A program made the translations under genes and the position numbers. 18,903 nt of DNA, taken from contig NZ_LR130816.1 of the NCBI RefSeq assembly GCF_900626145.1, positions 663,921 to 682,823 on the forward strand. The letters run 5' to 3'. The stretch comes from Intestinimonas timonensis. GTDB lineage: Bacteria > Bacillota > Clostridia > Oscillospirales > Oscillospiraceae. Shown here one piece after another: positions 6,790 through 13,669 of the stretch; within the stretch, counting starts at the first letter, position 1, and each line of letters opens with the position of its first letter. The notes under the pieces are model-generated. The model did not search any database. It worked only from the letters and a program-made list of their open reading frames with translations, and was not told the DNA's origin.

Positions 6790-7605
6790 TTATCCGGCTT
6801 TGTTCTGGGTCATACCATCCAGCAACAGGGAGGCTGCGGCCTTCAGGACATTACCGGCCTCTTTGGCGGCAAACACATAGAACCGCAGGCTGGAGGGGCG
6901 GCGATCCAACACCTGGCCCAGCGTCCAGCCCTTACAGGTGCCAAAGTCCACTGTCACGGCCATCGCCTGCTCCACCGTGATGCGCTCCCGGATCTCCTCC
7001 ACGGACATATCCTCGGTGTAGGTGACGGGAGCGACGGGCTCCTCCGCAGTTTGCTCCGGCTGGGGAACCTCTGAGGGGGGAACGGCATGGGACTCGGCCT
7101 GCACCTCTGGGGCAACAGTCTGGGGGATACCACCCAGCAGATGGAGAACATCGGCAGTCTCGTTCTTCGGGGTTTCCGCCGTGGCGGGAATCTCCCCGGC
7201 AGGAGTTTCTTCCGGGACATCGGTGACCGCCTCCACGGGCGTTTCCGCAGTGGGCGGAGCTGTTACGGCCTCCGCAGGCGGCTCACTTTGCTCCTGAATA
7301 GGGAGCTCTACGGTGGGCGGTGCGGAGACAGGCTCCGCAGGCGTTGGGGCAGTCTGGGGTGGAACTTCCGGCACAGCAGCAGGGGCAGAAGTTTCCTCCC
7401 GCTTCACCGGAACAGGCTGCTTGGCGCTGCCCACAGCGGCCTCTACCTGCACCAGTGGGATTTCCGAGCCATAACCGCTGCCACCACTGGCTTCCACCAG
7501 GTCGGCAAGCTGAATGCCAAAGCCGGCGCTGTCCAAAGCCTCGTTGAGTGCCTCGTCCTGGGCGGCCTGGATATAGCGGCCGCCGGGCACATCCTGCGCC
7601 ATCAT
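6790..7605 (-). pseudogene. Proline/glutamate-rich conjugation-module protein, 5'-truncated
   Basis: I cannot name this family. About 271 residues are visible: a short N-terminal helical part (GGRYIQAAQDEALNEALDS), a long Pro-, Glu- and Ala-rich linker (about 70-180), and a compact C-terminal domain (about 200-265) with MSVEEIRERITVEQAMAV and DFGTCKGWTLGQVLDRRPSS. The latter resembles the small domain in which a Gly-Lys-hydrophobic motif is followed by a Pro-rich helix start. MM at 7605 lacks a ribosome site. The minus-strand frame upstream only mirrors the plus-strand transfer gene in codon register, so the true 5' end was probably lost at this junction. The primase follows it directly, consistent with a mobile-element cargo or replication operon. 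Confidence 0.6.
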
Positions 7606-7607
7606 GG

Positions 7608-7833
7608 TAAGCTGCTGTTTGAAGCGGCAGAACGGTATGTACTGCTGGGCGTTCTAATTTACACTGCGCCTGTGGCCTTTGCCATGGGCGCGTCACAATC
7701 CACCGCAAATATTTTTAAGAGCTGGTGCCGGATGTTCGGCGGTCAGATATTTCTGCTGCTGATGAACGCATGGTGCCTTCGGCTGTTTATCACCATGGTC
7801 GGCACATTCATCTCAAATCCGCTTTCCATGTAG
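7608..7833 (+). pseudogene. TrbL/VirB6-like transfer membrane protein, C-terminal fragment
   Basis: About 75 residues remain, starting near KLLFEAAERYVLLGVLIYTA and ending ...GTFISNPLSM. There are two or more hydrophobic helices (YVLLGVLIYTAPVAFAMGAS and IFLLLMNAWCLRLFITMV). In Tn1549-like elements a polytopic mating-channel protein with this type of ending precedes the secreted and PrgI/VirB4 genes, as it does here. There is no start codon, and the upstream DNA belongs to the divergent proline-rich gene, so this is a broken 3' end. Its stop codon overlaps the ribosome site of the next gene, showing the original operon coupling. Confidence 0.65.
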
Positions 7834-7845
7834 GAGGTCATTACC

Positions 7846-8988
7846 ACGAAGAAATATCATAGAATCATTCCGCTGCTGAGTACCGTTCTTTTGCTTGCGC
7901 TCGCCCTGACGGTACCTGCGTTTGCTCTGGAGGAAATCGATGTCGAAGCCGCAGTCAGCAGTTCCAGCCGCGAGGCCGTGACAGGAAATGTCCTGGTCTG
8001 GTTTCTCTGCGCGGTTGGTTTTCTCAAGGTCTCGCAGAAAATCGACAGCTTCATGGCAAGCATCGGCGTCAACGTGGGGCATACCGGCGGTTCCATGCTG
8101 GGTGAGGCGATGGTCGCATTCAAGGGTGTCTCCCTCGCTGCCGGTATGGCTGGAAAAGTTGTCGGGAACTTTGCCGACAGAGCCTCCAGCCGCGCAGGCG
8201 CCACCGCATCCGGATCTTCCGGCTTTCTGCAAGGTGGTCTGGCCGGCGTTGTCAGTCGGAAAATCACCAATGATGCCGTAAGAACTGCGACGCAAACGAC
8301 ACAGAAAGCGTCTTCCTCCACCATGTCCGCCGCGCATCAGGCCACGGAGCGTACTGTAAATGCCGAGCAGCAGGCATCAAGCGTTGTTCACCAGGCAAAG
8401 CAGACGCGCAGCGAAAGCGCTTCTCAAAAGTCGCAGATGGGCGTGACCCATCAGCAAGTCGCTTCCAGCACCCGAACCGCCTCGGTTTCCTCACTCCGCA
8501 GGGAGTCGCAGCATTCCGTTGGTCTCGGCGGGCGTATTTTTACCAATTCCATGCTGGAGGGCGGACGTTTTGCCAACGATGTGATCGGTATGGTCGCAGC
8601 CGGAGACCTGCACTCCACCGGCTCCATCACCGGAGAGTTTGCGTCACAGGCGTTATCCTCCTACATGGGCATTACCGCTCAGGGAGACACCACACCGCAA
8701 ATATCCTATTCCAACATTGAGATCGGCGGCGGGCGTATCACCGGCACAGAGTATTCTCCGGAGCATCCGGAGGGCATTTCCTTTGGAATGTACCATACCG
8801 GGCAATATGCCGCGCCGGACGGTGAACACCAGAAGGTCTTCTCTGCCGATGGCGCCCAATGGTACAAGCAGTATGCTGTTGATACTGTAATCAAGAAGCC
8901 ATTTACCACACCGGACGGTGAAATCGACTATCATAAGGAGATCGTCAAGAAGATGCCCGATCCGCCGAAGCGGAAAGACCGGATGTAA
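7846..8988 (+). CDS. Secreted/membrane conjugation protein with ACG in start position
   Basis: About 380 residues. AGGAGG (7832-7837) is followed eight bases later by ACG AAG AAA, giving [M]KKYHRIIPLLSTVLLLALAL...PAFA, a textbook signal peptide if ACG replaces ATG. No in-frame ATG, GTG or TTG exists before TTG at 7891, which would remove the charged n-region. A hydrophobic segment follows (NVLVWFLCAVGFLKV, about residues 60-75 after the signal), then a Gly/Ala region, a long Ser/Thr/Gln/Ala-rich central part (about 120-230) and a C-terminal domain ending KKMPDPPKRKDRM. I do not recognise the family. Position between a TrbL-like fragment and PrgI-VirB4 implies a mating-channel component. Expression may be weak or lost. 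Confidence 0.65.
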   Translation, partial: TKKYHRIIPLLSTVLLLALALTVPAFALEEIDVEAAVSSSSREAVTGNVLVWFLCAVGFLKVSQKIDSFMASIGVNVGHTGGSMLGEAMVAFKGVSLAAGMAGKVVGNFADRASSRAGATASGSSGFLQGGLAGVVSRKITNDAVRTATQTTQKASSSTMSAAHQATERTVNAEQQASSVVHQAKQTRSESASQKSQMGVTHQQVASSTRTASVSSLRRESQHSVGLGGRIFTNSMLEGGRFANDVIGMVAAGDLHSTGSITGEFASQALSSYMGITAQGDTTPQISYSNIEIGGGRITGTEYSPEHPEGISFGMYHTGQYAAPDGEHQKVFSADGAQWYKQYAVDTVIKKPFTTPDGEIDYHKEIVKKMPDPPKRKDRM

Positions 8989-9000
8989 GGGAGGCTGTCT

Positions 9001-10272
9001 ATGAAACCGGAAGAATTTGAGGTTTATGTGATTCCCCCCAACTTTATGGAGGGCGGCACACTCTTCGGCGGGCTTTTGAAAACCCACAATACGATTGAGG
9101 CGGTCATCCTTGGCCTCGCGGTTGGTGTGCCGGTTTTGCACCTTCCGTTTTCCCTCACCGTCCGCGTCGTGATTTTATGCCTGACAGCTCTTCCGCTGGT
9201 GCTTCTCGCTTTGATTGGCGTATCCGGCATGAGCCTGTCCGCTTTTATCCGCCTGTTCTTTTGCTTTCTGCACAACCGCAGAATCCTTTCACGCGATGGG
9301 ACGCAGGGCGGCAAAAACGGAAAAACGCTGCTGCCCAGCTGGGCGCAGCAGCGGAAAAGCGACTGCGAAGCAGAAGATCCTCCGCTCCCCAAAAGCCGCA
9401 GCCGGTTTTCTGTTGATCTGAAGCAGCGCAGTGTGACGCAGTTCAAGACCTTCTTGCAGGAGGAAGAAGCCGTTAAGCCGCTCAATGCCCTGGCGGACTA
9501 TATCCCTATCGAGAAGATTGAGCACGGCGTCATTTATACAAGAGATCACCGCTATGTCAAGGTTGTAGAGGTGGTTCCCGTCAACTTCCTGCTGCGCAGC
9601 GCGAGAGAGCAGCGCAGCATCATTTACTCCTTTATTTCCTATCTGAAAATTGCCCCGGTCAAGGTGCAATTCAAGGCATTGACAAGGCGTGCGGACATTA
9701 ACCGGCATCTGGATACCGTCCGCAGGGAGCTGGAGCATGAGCAGGATCCGCGCTGCCGTGTCCTGCAGGAAGACTACCTGAAGCTCATTCTGCAGCTTGG
9801 CTCCCGTGAGGCAATCACAAGGCGCTTTTTCCTCATTTTCGAGTATGAGCCGCTGCCCGGAACCAAACGCGGCCATGAGGAAGAGGATGCAATCGCTTCC
9901 CTGCAAACAGCCGCACGCACGGCGGCAAATTATCTGCGGCAGTGCGGCAACGAGGTCATTTCCCCTGAGAACGAGGACGACGCCACGGCGGAGATTCTTT
10001 ATAATATTCTCTGCCGCAGGGCCAGCAGTGAGCCATTCTACCAGCGGGTGAAGTCCGTTTTGGCGGACTACATGGCCTCCGGACGGGACATCAACGCAAT
10101 TCCCGTCAACGAGTTCTATGCCCCAGACAGCATCGACCTTATGCGAAGACACCTGTGCAGGGACGGACATCATCACACGGGGCGAGGCTGCGGATCTTCT
10201 CTATGCTCTTTTGACCGGGGAATTTACCGTTGCGCCGCCGCCCATTCTGGAGACGATCCCTCTGAACAATAA
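9001..10272 (+). pseudogene. PrgI-VirB4 fusion, truncated before the ATPase core
   Basis: Residues about 1-100 are PrgI-like: FEVYVIPPNFMEGGTLFGG followed by two membrane helices (about 32-50 and 57-76). Residues about 140-375 match the N-terminal domain of VirB4/TraE conjugation ATPases (LADYIPIEKIEHGVIYTRD, VKVVEVVPVNFLL). Related elements usually encode these as two genes; here they share one frame. At about 10138 the frame leaves VirB4 sequence (last native-looking words APDSID) and reads 45 residues of nonsense over a metallopeptidase gene, ending at 10272. Walker A and B motifs are absent, so it cannot power transfer. The ATG at 9001 has GGGAGG at 8989-8994, six bases upstream. Confidence 0.75.
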
Positions 10273-10741
10273 AGAGGGCGTCCATCTGAACAGCTATCTG
10301 CTGGAACTCCAAAAGATCCCAGAACCGATCCGGCAGGCATTTGCGGAAAGAGGTTGGCAGTACACCATTGACTATGAATACCTCGCAAGGCTGAGTGAAG
10401 AGCAAAATATGAGCTGTATTGGGGCAACCAATTACGGAAGCCGCCAAATCACTGTATCCTCGGCGGGGGCCACCGTCCACGAGTTTGGTCACTTTCTCGA
10501 TGAGCTGATGGGCTTCCCGTCTCAGACGGAAGGCTTTTATCAGGAGGAGTCCGGAACCGCAGCAGCCATGCTCCGTCCATATGCGCTTACCAACGAGCGG
10601 GAGTATTTTGCGGACTGCTTCGTGTACTGGCTCACTTACCGTGATAACAGCAAAAAAATGGCGGCGCTTTGCAGCGCCGCACCAAAAACATACGCATATC
10701 TTTTGACATTGGAAAGTCAAAATTGGCAGCCGGCTGCATAG
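10138..10741 (+). pseudogene. SLH/lethal-factor-like zinc metallopeptidase, C-terminal fragment
   Basis: In a different frame from VirB4, the DNA reads DIITRGEAADLLYALLTGE (the end of an SLH repeat, near residue 10), then a catalytic region with VHEFGHFLDE (HExxH zinc motif) and, some 50 residues later, NEREYFADCFVYWL, supplying the third ligand Glu in the manner of the anthrax lethal-factor/PPEP (ATLF-like) family. About 200 residues remain and the end ...NWQPAA is natural. The N-terminus, signal peptide and other SLH repeats are missing, replaced by VirB4. If intact it would be a cell-wall-anchored or secreted protease. The first ATG-like start in this frame lies inside foreign sequence, so expression as a secreted protein is unlikely. 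Confidence 0.7.
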
Positions 10742-10765
10742 GCCTTCCTGCTTGGCTAGGGGTGT

Positions 10766-10794
10766 TTGAAACCCCACAACACTGTTATTATACT
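10766..10794 (+). promoter_or_regulatory. Promoter of an orphan short transcript
   Basis: TTGAAA (10766-10771) and TATACT (10789-10794) have a 17-bp spacer. Transcription would begin near 10801. A 64-codon frame opens at 10800 but would be leaderless and lacks a ribosome site. Confidence 0.6.
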
Positions 10795-10993
10795 GTACCA
10801 TGTCCTGCATCGTCAATCAAATTAACAGCAATCCGTCTAAAATCAGAGAGATGCACAGTTTGGATTATGGCTATTTCGTACAATTTGCGGATTGCAAACC
10901 AATAGAAAATCTGCTATTTTATAAACACAGAAAGAAAGGTGAGTCCGATGTACCAGTAATCCTCAAATCTGTAGAAATCGGAGGTAACCAGTG

Positions 10994-11023
10994 ATGGTAG
11001 AGCCCAAGACTTACATAGAATGA
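10994..11023 (+). CDS. Possible leader peptide, 9 residues
   Basis: ATG at 10994 reads MVEPKTYIE and stops at TGA (11021-11023). GGAGG lies at 10980-10984 with a nine-base spacing, an unusually good ribosome site for so short a frame. The last codons and stop overlap the left arm of the 11017-11063 stem, so a ribosome finishing this peptide would disturb the hairpin, as in attenuation leaders. A function is inferred only. Confidence 0.4.
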   Translation: MVEPKTYIE

Positions 11024-11063
11024 CCCTTGACTGCGGAACACGAAAGCAGTCAAGGGCCATTCT
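11017..11063 (+). repeat. Long stem-loop after the leader peptide
   Basis: CCCTTGACTGC (11024-11034) pairs perfectly with GCAGTCAAGGG (11046-11056). The stem extends through AGAATG/CATTCT with one mismatch, and the loop is 11 bases. No T-run follows directly. Confidence 0.75.
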
Positions 11064-11072
11064 TATATGCTG

Positions 11073-11100
11073 GCTCCTGCGTGCAGCAGGGGCTTTTTTT
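11073..11100 (+). terminator. Intrinsic terminator of the orphan transcript
   Basis: A GCTCCTGC/GCAGCAGGGGC hairpin with a bulge is followed by seven T residues (11094-11100). It would stop transcripts from the promoter at 10766. Confidence 0.6.
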
Positions 11101-11117
11101 CATGTCTGCGGGAAACC

Positions 11118-11330
11118 TCATTCATCGGAGCGCAGAAGTGCCTGTGTCTTGAGCAGCGCACTCATCAAGGCACGGTAATCTTCCCGCTCTTCCCACCAGA
11201 GCGGCTTTAGGGCGAGCAGCATTTGTTCGGCCCATTGCAGCTCCGATTTTTGCAAACAGCCCCGTTCCAATCCGACTTGAAACCGTGCGAACGCATCTCG
11301 GACATGGTCTGATGCAGAGTCACGATTCAA
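11118..11330 (-). CDS. Small helical protein, unknown, start uncertain
   Basis: I do not recognise this 70-residue protein. It is predicted mostly helical and charged (SDHVRDAFARFQVGLERG, KSELQWAEQMLLALKPLWWEEREDYRALM, ending LLKTQALLRSDE). TTG at 11330 is the only usual start codon but has no ribosome site. Open frame continues nine codons further (TQEESAVLGG...) up to an ACG at 11357 directly after a TAA. A good AGGAGGG lies at 11394-11400, but too far away and in register with another frame. The 5' end therefore looks damaged by a small deletion or frameshift. Acidic-aromatic composition and mobile-element context are the only hints about function. Confidence 0.45.
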   Translation of the reverse strand: MNRDSASDHVRDAFARFQVGLERGCLQKSELQWAEQMLLALKPLWWEEREDYRALMSALLKTQALLRSDE

Positions 11331-11477
11331 GTAACTGCTGAGAAAGCCGCCTAAAACAGCGGATTCTTCCTGCGTTTAAAACAATATTCTTCTCCCTCCT
11401 ATCGCACACGAGGGGTATTCTACCACAGACTGTTCGGATTGAGAAGTGTGGATTTTTGAAGGCTCCGATCTGCCACG

Positions 11478-11509
11478 CAAAAAAGCCTGCCGCAAGCGAT
11501 GCAGGCGCC
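11478..11509 (-). terminator. Minus-strand intrinsic terminator upstream of C39-like gene
   Basis: GCCTGC (11485-11490) pairs with GCAGGC (11501-11506). On the minus strand the stem is followed by six T residues. No minus-strand gene now lies upstream of it, so it appears to be a leftover from a lost neighbour, or it shields the region from antisense transcription of the 11536 gene. Confidence 0.5.
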
Positions 11510-11535
11510 ACCTTTGGACTGGAAAGGATACGACC

Positions 11536-12609
11536 ATGAGCGAACATAACCATACCGAACTGGATGAGGCAGCTTCTGTTGCATCCAATACCATGCAGGC
11601 AGTACGAACCGGCAAGGCCATTTCCGCCGCGGCAAAGGGCGCTGCGGCAGGCGGGCCCTATGGAGCTGCCATAGGAGCAGCATTGTCCGCACGAAAGCAT
11701 ATCGGGAAAATAGCGGTGGCCGCGCTGGTGTTACTGGCGCTGCCGCTGCTTTTTATTTTGCTCCTGCCGGGGATTATCTTTGGAAGCCTGACGGACAGCG
11801 GAGTGTCCGGAGCAGCTGGGCAGCCGATCCTTAACGATAATGCGGCCATTACGGAAAATATGAATCAGGCTGCCTTTGCAATCAATCAGATTCTCGGAGA
11901 AGGCATTGAGAATGTGCAGGAGCGCATCGCCAACGATTTTGCCGGAACAGGCGGGGATCACTATGAAGTAGTCAATCCCTATGAGGGGGATCTTATCAGC
12001 AATGCCAACCTGTTTATCTCTCAATACTGTGCGGCGAAAGAACTGGACTTTGCCTCCATCTCCCTCACCGACATGGAGCAGATCCTGCATGCGGGCCTCT
12101 CGCACCTTTACAGCTTCAGCCGAACGATGGAGGTGCGTACTGTCCCTGCGGAGGAGGACGGCGAAGAAGATACGGCGGAAACATGGTACATCTACACGAT
12201 CCGCTATAATGGTGAAGCCTATTTTGCGGACACCATTTTTGCATTGACTGACGAACAGAAAGGCCTGGCAGAAAATTATGCGGAAAATCTCAGCATGTTT
12301 CTTGGCGACGGCCTGTTCCAATACGCTCCCTCCACCAACACCATTACAGCTCTTGGCGATGTGCGCTTTACCGATGGGGAAACGGAGGTCATCTACTTCA
12401 ACCAGCTGGATGAACGCTATGCCAATCAGCCTTATGGCACCGACCATATTGGGGGGTATGGCTGCGGGCCAACTTCTATGGCTATTGTGGTTTCCTCGCT
12501 GACCAGTGAGACGGTTGACCCGGTCCAAATGGCACGGTGGGCCTATGAGCACGGCTATCCTCATGCAGCAGAGGAATTACACGCCCCGCAAGAGTTTCTT
12601 GCAGAATAA
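11536..12609 (+). pseudogene. C39-like peptidase of a conjugative element, truncated
   Basis: 357 residues from an ATG preceded by AAAGGA (seven-base gap). There is an Ala/Gly-rich cytoplasmic N-terminus, one membrane helix (about 60-80, VAALVLLALPLLFILLLPG), an extracellular helical domain (about 95-260), then the start of a papain-like C39 domain: VIYFNQLDERYANQPYG and GGYGCGPTSMAIVVSSL, with the Cys of GCGPTSM as nucleophile. Membrane-anchored wall hydrolases like this open peptidoglycan for the mating channel. Native sequence stops at WAYEHGY near 12556; the final 15 residues are antisense to a PIN toxin gene. The catalytic His and Asp that should follow are missing, so the enzyme is presumably dead. 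Confidence 0.75.
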
Positions 12610-12682
12610 TACCGGGAACGGAGGAAATGTTAAACAGAGCGGAAACCACTACATTCGTATCAAGTACAACATAGTATTTCAT
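12557..12682 (-). pseudogene. PIN-domain toxin, N-terminal stub
   Basis: ATG at 12682 reads MKYYVVLDTNVVVSALFN and continues to GRVIPLLHED (42 residues) before joining C39-peptidase DNA. The DTNV motif holds the first acidic metal ligand of PIN ribonucleases. The remaining three or four acidic residues are gone, as the domain is normally about 130-140 residues. It starts two bases after the antitoxin stop, with GGAG inside the antitoxin end, the usual coupled arrangement. The frame runs on to 12482 through antisense sequence. It should be inactive as a toxin. Confidence 0.75.
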
Positions 12683-12684
12683 GG

Positions 12685-13005
12685 TTACGCTCCGTTCCGA
12701 GCATTTCTTGACGCACGGTCAGCCCGGGACGCTGCAATTTCAGCATTGATCTCATCCAGCGACATATCGGCCGTGCCGTTCTGCTGTGCGGCTTCACTCA
12801 GGCTTTGCACGGCGCGGATCGCCCGCTCAGCTCTGTATTCCTGCTTGGGCAGCGTCATGGAAAAGGGAACGCCATTTACCACGACAGAGCGTTTCAAAAA
12901 CATTCGGATAGCGGTGGGAAGGTCGATGCCGAGTTCATCGTAGACAGCGGCAGCCTTGGCGCGGAGATCATCGTCAACACGCACCTGCATAACACTTGTA
13001 GACAT
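12685..13005 (-). CDS. RelB/DinJ-family antitoxin
   Basis: This intact 106-residue antitoxin begins STSVMQVRVDDDLRAKA, a ribbon-helix-helix DNA-binding N-terminus, then ELGIDLPTAIRMFLKRSVVVNGVPF, the DinJ signature. The C-terminal half is acidic and probably disordered (SEAAQQNGTADMSLDEINAEI), the part that wraps the toxin. GGGA lies a few bases upstream of the ATG. In Clostridia this antitoxin type is often paired with a PIN toxin, as seen here in truncated form. A consensus promoter and palindromic operator precede it, so it may still repress its own transcription, and might act in trans against related toxins (inference). Confidence 0.88.
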   Translation of the reverse strand: MSTSVMQVRVDDDLRAKAAAVYDELGIDLPTAIRMFLKRSVVVNGVPFSMTLPKQEYRAERAIRAVQSLSEAAQQNGTADMSLDEINAEIAASRADRASRNARNGA

Positions 13006-13021
13006 AAAAGCATCCCTTTCA

Positions 13022-13035
13022 AATACAATTGTATT
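13022..13035 (-). promoter_or_regulatory. Palindromic operator of the antitoxin gene
   Basis: AATACAATTGTATT is a perfect 14-bp palindrome between the -10 box and the antitoxin ribosome site. This is where ribbon-helix-helix antitoxins typically bind to autoregulate. The binding itself is inferred. Confidence 0.6.
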
Positions 13036-13048
13036 AGTTTACAATGCA

Positions 13049-13077
13049 ATTATATTCTATTATACGCAAAAAGTCAA
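13049..13077 (-). promoter_or_regulatory. Promoter of the antitoxin-toxin operon
   Basis: On the minus strand, TTGACT (13072-13077) and TATAAT (13049-13054) are separated by exactly 17 bp. This is one of the strongest promoters in the window. Confidence 0.8.
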
Positions 13078-13168
13078 GCGTTAGTCCTTGCGTATTCCCT
13101 AATGCGTTTTAATGCGCACAAAAGAAGCAGACTATGCAAGGAAAGCCGTGTGCAGCCGCTTCGGCTAT

Positions 13169-13345
13169 TTATAAAATGTGGTCTTCTTGAATCAGCAGAA
13201 TATCATCCCGTCCCTCGGCCTGATCGAGCATCCGCTGCGTGAATCCGCTCTTGGAAAACAGACCGTACAGCACCTTATACCCAGGGAAAGCCGTGCGCAG
13301 CTCCGCAGACTTTTTTACCTTCTCCTCAAATTCATAATATGAGGA
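13169..13345 (-). pseudogene. DUF234-type ATPase, C-terminal fragment
   Basis: About 58 residues remain, reading EFEEKVKKSAELRT, then KVLYGLFSKSGFTQRMLDQAEGRDDILL and ending EDHIL. LFSKSGFT followed by a short helix and a final strand is typical of the C-terminal restriction-nuclease-like DUF234 domain of archaeal-type AAA ATPases (COG1672). Upstream the sequence joins the opposite-strand chromosomal gene near 13345, so both the AAA domain and most of DUF234 are missing. No start codon belongs to it. It marks the right edge of the mosaic island. Confidence 0.6.
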
Positions 13346-13580
13346 CTCCCTGGCCCTATACTGGTGGGAGGACGGGGTCCATTTCTCCATCGATGTGGAC
13401 GAAGATGCGGTATGGAACCTGCCCTCTCTGGGGCCGGGGGAGGAGCCGCCGGAGCTGGTGGCCTTTGACGCCCAGAAGTGGCGCTCCGGCCTGGGTGCCT
13501 ACTTCTTTGGCGACTGCGTGGGCCAGCGCAGCGAGGACGGCACCTGGACCTACACCGTGGGGACGGAGATGATCTCCTGA
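13345..13580 (+). pseudogene. Chromosomal gene, C-terminal fragment, unknown
   Basis: In one frame the plus strand reads SLALYWWEDGVHFSIDVD, then NLPSLGPGEEPPELVAFDAQKW and finally TWTYTVGTEMIS. Composition and codon use are like the native high-GC genes and unlike the island. There is no start; an internal ATG at 13395 lacks a ribosome site. The beginning was lost at the island junction. I do not recognise the family. It is probably a surface or stress protein with a beta-rich C-terminus, but that is a guess from composition. Confidence 0.5.
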
Positions 13581-13601
13581 ACAGGCGGGGCTGTGGTTTG
13601 C

Positions 13602-13651
13602 TTGACAAGGCTCCCTTTAAAAAATATACTATTTGTATACTAGAAAGTATA
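13602..13651 (+). promoter_or_regulatory. Promoter and dyad upstream of SLH gene
   Basis: TTGACA (13602-13607) and TATACT (13625-13630) are 17 bp apart. Directly downstream lies TATACTAGAAAGTATA (13636-13651), a perfect inverted repeat of six bases around AGAA, well placed to be an operator near the transcription start. Confidence 0.7.
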
Positions 13652-13669
13652 AAAAGGGGGATGGACTCT

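Larger units (their letters stand above)
10801..11100 (+). ncRNA. Candidate 300-nt transcript: leader peptide, hairpin, terminator
   Basis: Between the promoter at 10766 and the T-run at 11094-11100 no convincing protein gene fits. The unit contains a nine-codon ORF with a strong ribosome site (10994-11023), then a long stem (11017-11063), then a terminator. It could be the leader of a gene lost by rearrangement, an attenuator, or a small RNA. I recognise no known RNA family. This entry also accounts for the otherwise gene-free 10742-11117 stretch. Confidence 0.4.

Noticed and set aside
10800..10994. 64-codon plus-strand ORF after the promoter at 10766
   Set aside because: Its ATG lies at the predicted transcription start with no ribosome site, and the translation has no recognisable features.
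5199..13345. Attachment-site repeats bounding a site-specific integrated element
   Set aside because: No shared direct repeat was found between the two island edges, and no integrase gene or tRNA lies in the window.
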